This document shows positions 8,065 through 17,037 of a stretch of DNA of 64,000 nt, in pieces; positions within the stretch are counted from its first letter, which is position 1; every line of letters starts with the position of its first letter. A model generated the notes under the pieces. That model did not search any database and was not told where the DNA came from. It saw only the letters and a list, made by a program, of their open reading frames with translations. Source of the stretch: Chlamydiales bacterium (GTDB lineage Bacteria; Chlamydiota; Chlamydiia; Chlamydiales; JAAKFR01); contig JAJACK010000003.1 of the NCBI GenBank assembly GCA_022601535.1, positions 1 through 64,000 on the forward strand. Reading direction: 5' to 3'. A program made the translations under genes and the position numbers.

Positions 8065-9434
8065 CCATCACCTATATAACTGGCTAGTTCTTCATCCGTT
8101 AATGTTGCATACTGTAAAAGGGGATTTTTAATTTCTTGAGGCAGGCCTGAAACAAAAAGTGCAAAATCACTCCAACGACTATCCCGAATATCCCCAGCAA
8201 TTCTGTTTAATTTGTAATAATAATTCAAGGTTGCTCGCTCATCATCCGCACCGTGATTCAATACATAGGTCTTTACAATGTCGCTATTTGTTTCAAAGGT
8301 TGCTGTGAGCATAAGGAGATAGTAACCTAAAATCACATCACCCATAAGAACGTCGTTTTCAATTGGATAAGAGCTGAATTTATCCCATATCACATACACA
8401 ACTCCGAGAGAAAGTGCATTTACTGCAGCTCCTGTAAGATCTAAGCTATTAGTGAGTGCTGGGTACAATTTTTCACTTCGCCTTCTTCGGATGGTATCAT
8501 ACAAGGAATGGGTGAGGGTCACCATTGCGCTGGAAATTGAATCCCCCAGTAGATGGATATTGGGAAGTGTCGCTAAAATGCCTGCTACCCATCCAAAAGC
8601 ATCGCTGTCATAAACCTGCTCTTTTACTTGTTTGCGCATGTAAAGGGCTGTGGCAACTAAAACACCCGCGGTTACAAGGCGACCGAGCCAAGTCATGACG
8701 ACTGCTGTACAGTGGCGAACTTTGTCTGCTGTGCAATGAACCTCTGCCCGCTCAAAAAGACCTCTTATAATAGCATCTTCATTGATAGAGCTATTTGAAA
8801 TGTGATTTTGCAACAAATCGGCCTTAGATTCTAGTCGTGTAGCTAGTTCTTCTTTGATTACTCCTAGTTTTTTTTCTGTAGTCCCTTTTGCTCTACTGAA
8901 CCACCAATTACAACTCATTTGAATAGACCGCATTGGAAGAAAAGAGCTTGAGACAAGCAATACAACAGCTGAGGCTACTTTTAAATGGGGAGGATTGAAT
9001 TTTGAGGCTGCAAGCGCTTGAGGTGTCTGACTGAGCACTGCAGCAATAAAAGAGCCGATCAAGATCAGTGGTGTGCGACAACAAGACTCCCCAGATTGTT
9101 GGTGCATAGCAAGTTGCGATACGGTATGATCTTTGAGGTATTGGTCGATGATACCGCGTGCAGCCCAATATTCGAGCACTGTAAAGGCAATGATATTACA
9201 AGCAGCGCAGATCTCTCCAATAACAGGGCCGAGCTGTAAACTTACACTGATAAAGGCAATCTTTGCTGCTAATGAAGTTAAGAATGCGACAGTTAACATA
9301 GATAGGCGTACGCAGTTTCTATGATCGGGCAAGAAATCGCCCTTATAAACAGATACAACATGCTCTTGAAGTAAGTTCTCAGACAGATCATGCCTCAAAA
9401 GAGGTGTGTTAGCTACGGCCATTTTTGATAACAT
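8061..9434 (-). CDS. Polytopic membrane protein of unknown function
   Basis: I do not recognise a family for this 457-residue protein. It has about seven or eight hydrophobic stretches, among them LTVAFLTSLAAKIAFISVSL, LILIGSFIAAVLS and LKVASAVVLLVSSSFL, with later ones AVVMTWLGRLVTAGVLVATA, ATLPNIHLLGD and VILGYYLLMLTATF. A soluble helical linker with many charged residues sits around residues 180-240 (KGTTEKKLGVIKEELATRL). It is the first gene of a two-gene operon with the UDP-sugar dehydrogenase, overlapping by 4 bases. A role in export or assembly of the glycan made with that enzyme is possible but only inferred. It is more likely a lineage-specific membrane protein. Confidence 0.6.
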   Translation of the reverse strand: MLSKMAVANTPLLRHDLSENLLQEHVVSVYKGDFLPDHRNCVRLSMLTVAFLTSLAAKIAFISVSLQLGPVIGEICAACNIIAFTVLEYWAARGIIDQYLKDHTVSQLAMHQQSGESCCRTPLILIGSFIAAVLSQTPQALAASKFNPPHLKVASAVVLLVSSSFLPMRSIQMSCNWWFSRAKGTTEKKLGVIKEELATRLESKADLLQNHISNSSINEDAIIRGLFERAEVHCTADKVRHCTAVVMTWLGRLVTAGVLVATALYMRKQVKEQVYDSDAFGWVAGILATLPNIHLLGDSISSAMVTLTHSLYDTIRRRRSEKLYPALTNSLDLTGAAVNALSLGVVYVIWDKFSSYPIENDVLMGDVILGYYLLMLTATFETNSDIVKTYVLNHGADDERATLNYYYKLNRIAGDIRDSRWSDFALFVSGLPQEIKNPLLQYATLTDEELASYIGDG

Positions 9435-9453
9435 CTCTTTAATAAATTCGACG

Positions 9454-9482
9454 ATTGTATAAGCTCGCCTTCCATTAGTCCA
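9454..9482 (-). promoter_or_regulatory. Probable sigma-66/70-type promoter for the 9434-6799 operon
   Basis: On the minus strand TGGACT (9477-9482) and TACAAT (9454-9459) are separated by 17 bases, four and five matches to consensus. They lie about 20 bases before the start codon of the membrane-protein gene. Confidence 0.45.
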
Positions 9483-9543
9483 GCATTAAGAAAAGAAAAA
9501 TATATATTTCGAAAAATAAATCTGTTTCCTAAACTTGCCTCCA

Positions 9544-10965
9544 ATGACGTTTTCTTCGATCACATTTCTGTTTTTCTTGATACTCACTTTTGCTTTTCAT
9601 TGGGCAAGAGAAGGACGACGATGGCAAAATGGTGTTTGTGTCTTGGCGAGCTTTATCTTCTATGGCTGGTGGGATTACCGTTTCTGCTCACTTATTTTGA
9701 TTTCGTCTCTTCTTGACTTTGTAATCGGAGCTCAACTCTCTAAAACAGATGATACACGCAAAAGACGAGCGTTGCTAATGGTCAGTCTTGTCGGAAATCT
9801 CGGTATGCTCGGTTTTTTCAAGTACTTTAATTTCTTTGCAGAAAGCACTGTTGCCGCTCTAAATAGTATGGGATTTGCTGCTAACCCTATTTTTATCAAT
9901 GTTCTACTACCAGCCGGAATCAGCTTCTACACTTTCCAAACCCTCAGCTACACCATTGATATTTACCGAGGAAAACAAAAACCTTGTCCGGACTTTGTAG
10001 CCTATATGGCTTTTGTCTCTTTCTTTCCTCAATTGGTGGCGGGTCCAATTGAACGTTCGACAGATTTGATCCCCCAATTTCAGAAAAAACGGTCCTTTGA
10101 TCCTCGATTTGCCCAATCTGGGCTTGCTCTAGCTCTATGGGGTTTAGTAAAAAAGATGGTCATAGCAGATAATTTAGCTCCTATTGTCAATCATGCTTAT
10201 GGAGCTTTGGACCACTACCACGGACCTGTTCTTGCAATTGCCACTATTGCAGCTTCTTTTCAAATCTATGCCGATTTTTCTGCCTATTCAGATATTGCAG
10301 CTGGTGTGGCACGTTTATTTGGGATTCATCTCATGCGGAATTTCCACTATCCCTTCTTCTCAGATAGTCTACGCTCCTTATGGAGCCGTTGGCATATCTC
10401 TCTTAATACGTGGTTTCGTGATTACATCTATTTCCCCTTGGGAGGTAGCCGTGGCCCAAAATGGAAGCAGGCGCGAAACCTCTTTGTGACTTTCTTGATC
10501 AGCGGGCTTTGGCATGGAGCGGCTTGGACATATGTCGCATGGGGAGCCTTCCATGGAGTTGCTATGTCGATAAGCCATAGATTTAAAGACCGCCGTCCAT
10601 TTCTACCCTACCCTTTGCGGATACTTTCAACTTTTACTCTTTTTGCTTTCTCTTTTGCGATCTTTCGTGCCCAAACATTGCGTAATGCTGGTTCAATCTG
10701 CTACAAACTTTGCACACAATCTCTCAACATGAAATATTTAAGTGAGGTGCCCGCATTTTTTTCAATTGAGGGAAATGAGCCACTTGCCCTTCTTCTTCTC
10801 GCTATTTTTGTTGTGATTGAATGGTTCAACCGTGAAGAGTGGGTCTTTCTACGTCTACCTAAGGCTCCGGCGACTGTTCGTTGGGGGACTTATACCTTGC
10901 TACTTTGGAGTGTTTTAATTTTAGGAACTAAAAATCATGAAAATTTTGCCTATTTTCAATTCTAA
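9544..10965 (+). CDS. MBOAT-family membrane O-acyltransferase (AlgI/DltB-like)
   Basis: This multi-pass membrane enzyme of about 473 residues belongs to the family that moves acyl groups onto extracytoplasmic sugars or polymers. It shows the family signatures PAGISFYTFQTLSYTIDIYRG, FFPQLVAGPIER, WRWHISLN-like SRWHISLNTWFRDYIYFPLGG, and the invariant-histidine block SGLWHGAAWTYVAWGAFHG. An upstream in-frame TTG at 9535 exists, but ATG at 9544 (MTFSS) is the more natural start; neither has a strong ribosome-binding site. It heads a compact plus-strand operon. The next gene begins 3 bases after its stop and encodes an SGNH-like partner, the usual pairing for AlgI-type systems. Substrate is unknown. 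Confidence 0.88.
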   Translation: MTFSSITFLFFLILTFAFHWAREGRRWQNGVCVLASFIFYGWWDYRFCSLILISSLLDFVIGAQLSKTDDTRKRRALLMVSLVGNLGMLGFFKYFNFFAESTVAALNSMGFAANPIFINVLLPAGISFYTFQTLSYTIDIYRGKQKPCPDFVAYMAFVSFFPQLVAGPIERSTDLIPQFQKKRSFDPRFAQSGLALALWGLVKKMVIADNLAPIVNHAYGALDHYHGPVLAIATIAASFQIYADFSAYSDIAAGVARLFGIHLMRNFHYPFFSDSLRSLWSRWHISLNTWFRDYIYFPLGGSRGPKWKQARNLFVTFLISGLWHGAAWTYVAWGAFHGVAMSISHRFKDRRPFLPYPLRILSTFTLFAFSFAIFRAQTLRNAGSICYKLCTQSLNMKYLSEVPAFFSIEGNEPLALLLLAIFVVIEWFNREEWVFLRLPKAPATVRWGTYTLLLWSVLILGTKNHENFAYFQF

Positions 10966-10968
10966 TCT

Positions 10969-11958
10969 ATGAAAAAATTTCTCACTAAACTACTTCTGTT
11001 TTCTGCTCTTCAATTGATGGTTCTAGGGTTTATCTTAGCGATTTGGTTCCCTAAATCAATCGACCATAACCAGTATTTAGCAGCTTCGCTTGATAAGCAA
11101 AAACGGCTCCATGAAACCCCTTCACCAAAGGTCATCATCGTTGGGGGGTCTAATCTTGTTCTCGGTTTTCAAACGCACTTACTTGAAAAAGTTTTAGATC
11201 GACCTGTCGTAAATATGGGACTTGATGGTGAATTTGGCCTTGCCTATAAGCTAAATGAAGTGTGGGATGAAGTTGGTCAAGGGGATATGGTCATTCTGAA
11301 CCTCGAATATGAACATTTCACTGATGATACTCCAATTGAACTGCTCAACTTACTGCAATACAATCCCAAAAGTTTTCGCTACATCGCAAAGGAAGATTAT
11401 GCTCACCTTTTTCTCGATAAAGGACATCTCTTTTTGGGTAATATGATTCGAGCAAGTTTTCACGCTCTTAGAAACCAGAAAAGCGCATCGTCCCTACCTC
11501 CATATGCCCGAAATTGCTTCTCATCAAGCGGTGATATACAAGCACACTATGCGTTGCCTAATGCACCGATCTATGATGACCAATTTCCTGCTATTACAAC
11601 GAGGGCTTTGAAAAAAAATGAACGGTTGCTCCAAAATTTTCTCGCTCACTGTAAGGAAAAAGAAGCAACTGTATTATACTCATTTCCCCCACAACCGAGC
11701 AGTCGACTTGCTAATGGAAAACGTGAGCTTGAGCAGTTAGAACGTATGCTAAGTCGTCTTGATATAGAGGTGATCGGCACCCCTCATAGCTACATCATCG
11801 AATGGGAACACTGCTATGATAATTGTTACCATCTCGATGAGGAGGGATGTGAAATGCGAACACGCCTCTTTGTAGACGATCTGCAAAATTTTGTGCATAA
11901 ATCTGGAAAGCTTGCACAAAATACTAGAATTCTTCTTAATGATTTCCCTAAAAGGTAA
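10969..11958 (+). CDS. SGNH/DltD-like partner of the MBOAT acyltransferase
   Basis: This 329-residue protein has an N-terminal signal anchor (LLLFSALQLMVLGFILAIWF) followed by an extracytoplasmic domain. The segment VIIVGGSNLVLGFQ matches the position and shape of the serine block of SGNH hydrolases (as in AlgJ/AlgX/DltD proteins), and VVNMGLDG and DMVILNLEYEHF fit the following blocks. A C-terminal YHLDEEG resembles the His block, though the usual Asp three residues before that His is Asn here, so activity is uncertain. It lies 3 bases downstream of the MBOAT gene. The pair probably transfers an acyl group onto a surface sugar. The specific role is inference. Confidence 0.65.
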   Translation: MKKFLTKLLLFSALQLMVLGFILAIWFPKSIDHNQYLAASLDKQKRLHETPSPKVIIVGGSNLVLGFQTHLLEKVLDRPVVNMGLDGEFGLAYKLNEVWDEVGQGDMVILNLEYEHFTDDTPIELLNLLQYNPKSFRYIAKEDYAHLFLDKGHLFLGNMIRASFHALRNQKSASSLPPYARNCFSSSGDIQAHYALPNAPIYDDQFPAITTRALKKNERLLQNFLAHCKEKEATVLYSFPPQPSSRLANGKRELEQLERMLSRLDIEVIGTPHSYIIEWEHCYDNCYHLDEEGCEMRTRLFVDDLQNFVHKSGKLAQNTRILLNDFPKR

Positions 11959-11962
11959 AAAC

Positions 11963-13018
11963 ATGAGTGTCAATTTGGATCCCAAATCTTCTTATTCGCC
12001 AGAAGCAGGCCGCATTGTAGAGCGCACTTCACTTGGCGATGAATCAATCAATCAAATACTTAGCAAACTCAATCTGACTCTTTTAGGTGAGGATGTCACC
12101 ATTCCTGAAGGGGGACGCATTGCAAGTAGTTTAATCGTAAACACCCGTGAAAAGGGAGAGGTAATGCTCCGCTTCTATCCCTTAAGCTGCGCTGACACCA
12201 AACTTGAAAGTGGAAATATCGATTTTGAAGTGTCTGCTCTCGATCACCTAGCCAAAGCTGGAATGCCTGTTCCAGCTCCACTTCAATTTACAGGTGGTCA
12301 GTTAGTTGTAGTCGAAAATGGAATTGCGATCTTTGCCTATCAGCTATTACCAGGCAACCCTTTGGAACAAAAAGACCTTTCTTTAGAGCTTGCAACTACA
12401 TGTGGGAAATTACTCCAACAGATGAGGGTTGCCAGCAAAGAATATCATCCTCCAGCAAACCCTCCTACTGGAGACCTTCAGTTTCTAGAAAGAATTTATA
12501 ACACCCTAACTCAAAAGTACCCTGAACTGCAGGGAAATCCTCATTTAACGGCGATGCTTGAGCTCCTTAAAACTGAAGGATTAGCTGACCGATTAGAGCA
12601 AACCCCGCGTGGCATTGTCCATGCTGATTTCTTTGCTGAAAATATTGTCTATGATGAAGCTTCTGGAAAATATAGTATCATCGATTTTGGCGATGCTTAC
12701 TATGGCCACACTATTATGGATCTTGTGATTGGATCGATGGAGTTTTGTGTCCTTGAGGATGATTCTTGGAGCCTTCCACTCTTTACAGCTTTTATCAAAA
12801 CAAATGAAACTTGGCTCAAAGAGAATAAGATTTCATTTGATTTCTTTCATGATTTGCTTTTAGTCAACTGTGTGCGATTTGCAATCTATACACTTCCAGG
12901 TGATCTTGAAAGTCATCAATCTGTAGAAAATAACCCCTATATACGACGCTTTGAGCAATTAAAAGATGAAAGCTTCACCAAAAATTTAAGAGAGGTGTAT
13001 GAAGCAGCGATTGAGTAG
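11963..13018 (+). CDS. APH/choline-kinase-type phosphotransferase
   Basis: This kinase of about 351 residues has a protein-kinase-like fold. The catalytic block GIVHADFFAENIVYD (near residue 220) matches HxDxxxxN, and SIIDFGDAYYG supplies the metal-binding Asp, so it should be active. Small-molecule hydroxyls (amino alcohols, sugars, aminoglycosides) are typical substrates. The start is ATG 11963 with AAAGG in front of it. A longer frame back to 11891 would overlap the previous gene by 68 bases and lacks a ribosome site. The gene is 4 bases downstream of the SGNH gene and overlaps the following SDR gene by 20 bases. It could phosphorylate a pathway intermediate or protect the cell from its own product. 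Confidence 0.8.
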   Translation: MSVNLDPKSSYSPEAGRIVERTSLGDESINQILSKLNLTLLGEDVTIPEGGRIASSLIVNTREKGEVMLRFYPLSCADTKLESGNIDFEVSALDHLAKAGMPVPAPLQFTGGQLVVVENGIAIFAYQLLPGNPLEQKDLSLELATTCGKLLQQMRVASKEYHPPANPPTGDLQFLERIYNTLTQKYPELQGNPHLTAMLELLKTEGLADRLEQTPRGIVHADFFAENIVYDEASGKYSIIDFGDAYYGHTIMDLVIGSMEFCVLEDDSWSLPLFTAFIKTNETWLKENKISFDFFHDLLLVNCVRFAIYTLPGDLESHQSVENNPYIRRFEQLKDESFTKNLREVYEAAIE

Positions 13019-13976
13019 GAAAAAAATTCTGATCACCGGTGGCCTTGGGTTCATCGGTGCCTTTTTGGCCAAAAGACTTGCAGAAGCTGGTAGCCATGTT
13101 GTCATTGTTGATATGCAAAAATCTCTAGGATCTGTTGCGGATGCTCTCGGAGTTCTCTCTTTAGAGAACGTGCAGGTTGTGGAAGGAGATTTACTCGATG
13201 ACACCCTCTACCACCGCCTCCCTCTCGACTGTGATGCAATCGTGCACGCTGCTGGTATTCTCGGTATAAAGCGTGTAAGCAAGTTCCCTCTTCTCACCGC
13301 TGATGTCAATGTATTTGGAACACGTAAGGTCCTTGACTTTGCAACAAGGTGTCCCGATTTACAACGCTTTGTTCATTTCTCCTCAAGCGAAGTTTATGGA
13401 AAGCGAGCTCAAAGTATCTGTGAGAGTGATCCTAGCATCATTCCCAATATTGGCACGCGCTGGATCTATGCCAGTAGTAAGCACTTCTCAGAATATTTGC
13501 TCAAAGCATTCATACAAGAGAAAGGGTTAGATGGTGTCATCGTACGCCCCTTCAATGTCTACGGTCCCTATAGACAAGGAAGCAATGCGATGACAACGTT
13601 GATTAGACAAGCACTTGAGGGTGAAACGATCACCATTACAGGAGATGGATCTCAATCCCGCTGCTGGTGCTATATCGATGACTTCATCGATGGAGTTGTG
13701 AGTTGTCTGGAGTGTCAAGCTGCCTCAGGACAAGCATTCAATTTGGGGAATTCACAAGAACCGACCTCTATGTATGCATTAGCAAAGAAAATTTGTCAGC
13801 AGGTACAATCGAGCTCTTCGATCAAAATTTTGCACAATGAGGATGATGATGTTGAGCTACGGAGTCCTGATATAAGCCGAGCGCATGAAGCTCTTGGCTA
13901 TCAACCTGAAACAATGCTCGATGATGGAATCCAACACGTTGCTAACTGGCTCTCAAGCTCTCTTCTCCCCGCCTAA
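12999..13976 (+). CDS. Extended SDR NAD-dependent epimerase/dehydratase
   Basis: This 325-residue enzyme acts on a nucleotide-sugar or similar substrate. The NAD-binding loop is ILITGGLGFIGAFLAKRL at the N-terminus. Other family features are VHAAG, the catalytic SSSEVYG and YASSK (Tyr and Lys), and RPFNVYGPYRQ in the substrate domain. Reaction could be epimerisation, dehydration or decarboxylation; the sequence alone does not decide. It overlaps the kinase gene upstream by 20 bases and the M20 hydrolase gene downstream, so it is clearly part of the operon. Together with the two DegT-like aminotransferases nearby it suggests synthesis of a modified amino sugar. Confidence 0.85.
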   Translation: MKQRLSRKKILITGGLGFIGAFLAKRLAEAGSHVVIVDMQKSLGSVADALGVLSLENVQVVEGDLLDDTLYHRLPLDCDAIVHAAGILGIKRVSKFPLLTADVNVFGTRKVLDFATRCPDLQRFVHFSSSEVYGKRAQSICESDPSIIPNIGTRWIYASSKHFSEYLLKAFIQEKGLDGVIVRPFNVYGPYRQGSNAMTTLIRQALEGETITITGDGSQSRCWCYIDDFIDGVVSCLECQAASGQAFNLGNSQEPTSMYALAKKICQQVQSSSSIKILHNEDDDVELRSPDISRAHEALGYQPETMLDDGIQHVANWLSSSLLPA

Positions 13977-15087
13977 GCAGCAAGAAGCTCTCAAGCTGCT
14001 GCAAAAGATGGTACAATGTTCCCCTTTCTATGGCTCAGGCGGTCTTTTTACTGCCCAACAACTTTTGCTTGACTATCTTCCAACTAGCTTTGAAGACCGT
14101 TTCTATGCAAAGGATATCAAATCCCTCCCTGGTTATGTCGATGTCCCCTCTTTTGGTGACCTCTATGCCAACTATGAGTCGATTGAAAAGCGAAATATCA
14201 TGGCTATTATAGACAGCGGAAAACCGGGTAAAACAGTCATTTTGAATGGTCATATCGATGTCGATATGGTGCAAGAAACTCCAAAATTACCTCATGGCAC
14301 TATTGCTGATGGTCGCCTTTATGGTCGAGGTAGTACCGATATGTTAGGAGGACTCACAGCGCTTGCCCTAGCAGCTAAATGTTTTAGTTGCTCAGAGGGG
14401 TGGAGTGGTAAATTGATCCTAACTGCTGTAACAGATGAAGAAATTGGCGGGAATGGGACATTGCGCGCACTCGATTTTATGAAAAAAAAAGGTTTGATTA
14501 CACCAGACACAACATGTTTAATTGCAGAACCCACAGACAATACCCGTTCGCTCTCTTCAATGGGTTTTATGCATCTTAAACTTAGATTTGTAAGACAACC
14601 CATGCATATGGGTGTAGCCTTGCGCAAGAACAATGCTATCTGGGACCTCAATCACTTTTTAAACCGTGTGGAGCACCTTTTTCCTGAGCCATTCATCTGT
14701 TCTTTTGGCATCGTCAAGGGAGGAGAAGATGCTGCTATTCCTCTTGGTAAGATTGAACTTGAAGGAACTCTTTTTTTTCCAGATACAATAGATCCTGATT
14801 TTGTTACTCAAAAGCTCCTCCAAGAGCATACAGAGATCACGATTGGTGACTTCTTATTCGAAGGAGCTACTTTTGCTGAAAATGGCCTCCTTGAAGGAAT
14901 GGCTCCGACAAAACCATTCCCAAGCCCCTGTGATGCAAGACTTTTTAAAAGGTATGGAATCTCAACTGTGATTTGTGGCCCTGGCAACCTTAAGGAAGCA
15001 CACTCAAAAAATGAATCGCTATCCCTTACTGAGTGGAAAAGCTACTGTGATAGACTCATTAGGCACCTTTATGAGTACATGCAATGA
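13921..15087 (+). CDS. M20-family metallo-amidohydrolase (ArgE/DapE type)
   Basis: This two-zinc hydrolase of about 388 residues removes acyl groups from amines or cleaves peptides. Metal and catalytic residues are all present: NGHIDVD (His, Asp), GRGSTDMLGG (bridging Asp), TDEEIGG (catalytic Glu and ligand Glu), and a C-terminal GNLKEAHSKNE with the last His. The start is uncertain. Candidates are ATG 13885, ATG 13921 and ATG 14007, none with a clear ribosome site, and all but the last overlap the SDR gene. I chose 13921 because it keeps a full N-terminus of family length. It sits between an epimerase and an aminotransferase, so it may deacetylate an N-acyl intermediate. The stop overlaps the next start by 4 bases. 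Confidence 0.85.
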   Translation: MMESNTLLTGSQALFSPPKQQEALKLLQKMVQCSPFYGSGGLFTAQQLLLDYLPTSFEDRFYAKDIKSLPGYVDVPSFGDLYANYESIEKRNIMAIIDSGKPGKTVILNGHIDVDMVQETPKLPHGTIADGRLYGRGSTDMLGGLTALALAAKCFSCSEGWSGKLILTAVTDEEIGGNGTLRALDFMKKKGLITPDTTCLIAEPTDNTRSLSSMGFMHLKLRFVRQPMHMGVALRKNNAIWDLNHFLNRVEHLFPEPFICSFGIVKGGEDAAIPLGKIELEGTLFFPDTIDPDFVTQKLLQEHTEITIGDFLFEGATFAENGLLEGMAPTKPFPSPCDARLFKRYGISTVICGPGNLKEAHSKNESLSLTEWKSYCDRLIRHLYEYMQ

Positions 15088-16166
15088 TCGATACGCGATT
15101 TCCTCCACAACCCAAATATTTAGATGTTCCTCTCTATCCTCCGATTGAATCTGTGGGTCCTTCTACATCTTCTTTAAAAGATACTGTGGCAGCTCACTAT
15201 GATGTTGATCGAAGCCAAATCCTTTTACAACGAAGCGGCTCAGCAGCGCTTATGCTCTTCCTTAAATGGCTAAAAACACAGATGAAGAAATGTAAGGTGG
15301 CATTGCCAGCATTTTCCTGTTGTGAGCTTTGCCACGCTGTGCTTGCTGCTGGATGTGAGCCTCTATTTTTAGACTTTACACCTACACTCACATTAGATGA
15401 AAAGAGCATTGATTTTGCTGCAAGTGAAGAGTGCATAGCTCTTATCTGGCCACAGCTTTTTGAAGAACGTCTATTTGCCTATCTGAAGCGGACAAAAATG
15501 ATTGTTATCAACGATGAAGCGCAACTCTTTCCACTCTCACACCCCAATGCCTGTAGGGGGGCTGTTTCTCTCTTTTCATTTGGTCGCTCTAAGAGACTCG
15601 GAGGAGTTGGAGGGGGTGGTATCTGTGTCCATGATCAGATGATTAAGATACATGAGATAGAGTCGATAGAAAACAAACAGTTTGTTGAAAAACAAACAAA
15701 ACCTCCTTTAAAACAACACCTTGACCAACTTTTAGAAGCATACCCCTTCATAAAAAGGGCTCTTATTCATGGTCCGATTTCTAATGAACAAAGCTCTATT
15801 GCAACAGCCCACCTTAAGAATTATCTCGAAAAAAGAGAAGAGTGGATTGAATCTGTTACCTTACTTAAGAGGGTTATCCCTCCTAACTTTCGTCCTCTCA
15901 TGCGCTCAAAGAATCCAGCTATTGCTACTTTGTGTGTTAAAGACCGTTACCAGGTAAGCACAAAGCTTGCAACTCTTGGAATCCAAACCACCTGGTACTA
16001 CTTCCCTCTAAACAGACTCTCTTTTCTCTCTAACTACCCATCTGAAAAAACGCCATATACTGATGAGATTGCAAAAAAAATACTCATTCTGCCTTTTCAA
16101 TGGCGCCATCCAAACCATCAAAAACGGAGACTTTTTAATGCTCTTGAGCAAACTTTCGGAATATGA
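15084..16166 (+). CDS. DegT/DnrJ/EryC1-like PLP aminotransferase
   Basis: This 360-residue fold-type-I PLP enzyme should put an amino group on a keto-sugar or related compound. SGSAALML (residues 51-58) binds the phosphate, VINDEAQLFP contains the Asp (D144) that holds the pyridine nitrogen, and FSFGRSKRLGGVGGGG places the PLP lysine at K170. It is diverged: the usual EDxAH block reads NDEAQ, and the region after K170 is short. It starts by ATGA overlap with the M20 gene and overlaps the FemAB-like gene by 29 bases. A second, more typical DegT enzyme is encoded at 19904-21007 on the other strand, so the region may install two amino groups or act on two substrates. Confidence 0.8.
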   Translation: MIDTRFPPQPKYLDVPLYPPIESVGPSTSSLKDTVAAHYDVDRSQILLQRSGSAALMLFLKWLKTQMKKCKVALPAFSCCELCHAVLAAGCEPLFLDFTPTLTLDEKSIDFAASEECIALIWPQLFEERLFAYLKRTKMIVINDEAQLFPLSHPNACRGAVSLFSFGRSKRLGGVGGGGICVHDQMIKIHEIESIENKQFVEKQTKPPLKQHLDQLLEAYPFIKRALIHGPISNEQSSIATAHLKNYLEKREEWIESVTLLKRVIPPNFRPLMRSKNPAIATLCVKDRYQVSTKLATLGIQTTWYYFPLNRLSFLSNYPSEKTPYTDEIAKKILILPFQWRHPNHQKRRLFNALEQTFGI

Positions 16167-17037
16167 ATGGAATGCGTCCCTTGTACATTCTCCTTTTGCT
16201 TCCTTCTTTCATGAGATGAAATGGATAAAAGCGGTCTGCAAATATATAGGAGGGAAAGCTGAATGCTTCCAGATGGAGGATGATCTTCTTGTTCCTGTCT
16301 ACCATGGAGAGCCTTGGTCTCCCACTTTTCGTATCGGATCTATCGGCTATGGAGGGCCACTTCCTCTTCAACCTATGGAGAGTTCTAAAAAACTACGAGA
16401 ACGTATTTATAACGTACAAACACAACTTGAAACTGCTTTCCAAATGCCGTGCAGCGCAATCACCACTTTTCCCTGGCAAGGGTGGTCTAACCTTGTACTA
16501 GAAGAAAATGAGACTCTTTCAACAACACATATCCTTCCTCTACAACCAAACCAAGAAGCTGTTTTTAAAACGACACTATCGGGAAACGTTCGCACAGCAG
16601 TCAGACGGGCAGAAGAGTGCTCGGTTCGGCTCTTGCAACCGCATGAAGAAGAAGAAGCCTATGAATTGCTCACAGCGACCCAAGGTCGCGTAGGAGCTTC
16701 CTATGTCACACAAAAACCTTTTTTTAAAGGCTTGTTGAGCATAGGCGCCCCTAATGTTGAAATATGGGGAGGGTTTTCTCCAAATGGCACACTTCTAGCA
16801 ATGAGTGTCTTGCTATGTAATCAGCGGGAGGGAATTCACCTTTTCCATGGATGGAATAATGAGATAAATAAAGTAGGGCTCAACCAAGCTTTGATTTGGG
16901 CAATGATTTGTTCAGCAATCGACAAGGGATGCTCCTCTTTTAACCTTGGTGAATCTCACTCGGAGACACTGCGACAAGCAAAAGCGAGATGGGGTGCCCT
17001 TGAATTTCCCATCTTGAGGATAACTCCATGCATCTAA
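16138..17037 (+). CDS. FemAB/GNAT-type acyltransferase
   Basis: This protein of about 299 residues resembles the double-GNAT FemAB/BioF2-like family: ASFFHEMKWIKAV near the N-terminus, NVRTAVRRAEE in the middle, and a C-terminal half with LHLF-like IHLFHGWNNE, GLNQALIWAMI and FNLGESH. Such enzymes transfer an aminoacyl or acyl group onto an amine. The start is ATG 16138, preceded by CGGAGA at good distance; a longer frame back to 16063 would run far into the aminotransferase gene. It overlaps the exporter gene downstream by 10 bases. The product may acylate the amine made by the preceding aminotransferase. That order of events is inference. Confidence 0.75.
   Translation: MLLSKLSEYEWNASLVHSPFASFFHEMKWIKAVCKYIGGKAECFQMEDDLLVPVYHGEPWSPTFRIGSIGYGGPLPLQPMESSKKLRERIYNVQTQLETAFQMPCSAITTFPWQGWSNLVLEENETLSTTHILPLQPNQEAVFKTTLSGNVRTAVRRAEECSVRLLQPHEEEEAYELLTATQGRVGASYVTQKPFFKGLLSIGAPNVEIWGGFSPNGTLLAMSVLLCNQREGIHLFHGWNNEINKVGLNQALIWAMICSAIDKGCSSFNLGESHSETLRQAKARWGALEFPILRITPCI

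Noticed and set aside
9500-9531. AT-rich TATATATTT stretch as promoter of the plus-strand operon
   Set aside because: No -35 element at the right distance could be found, so no promoter was called.
11891-11962. Upstream extension of the APH-type kinase frame
   Set aside because: The extra 24 codons overlap the SGNH-like gene and look random; ATG 11963 has AAAGG ahead of it.
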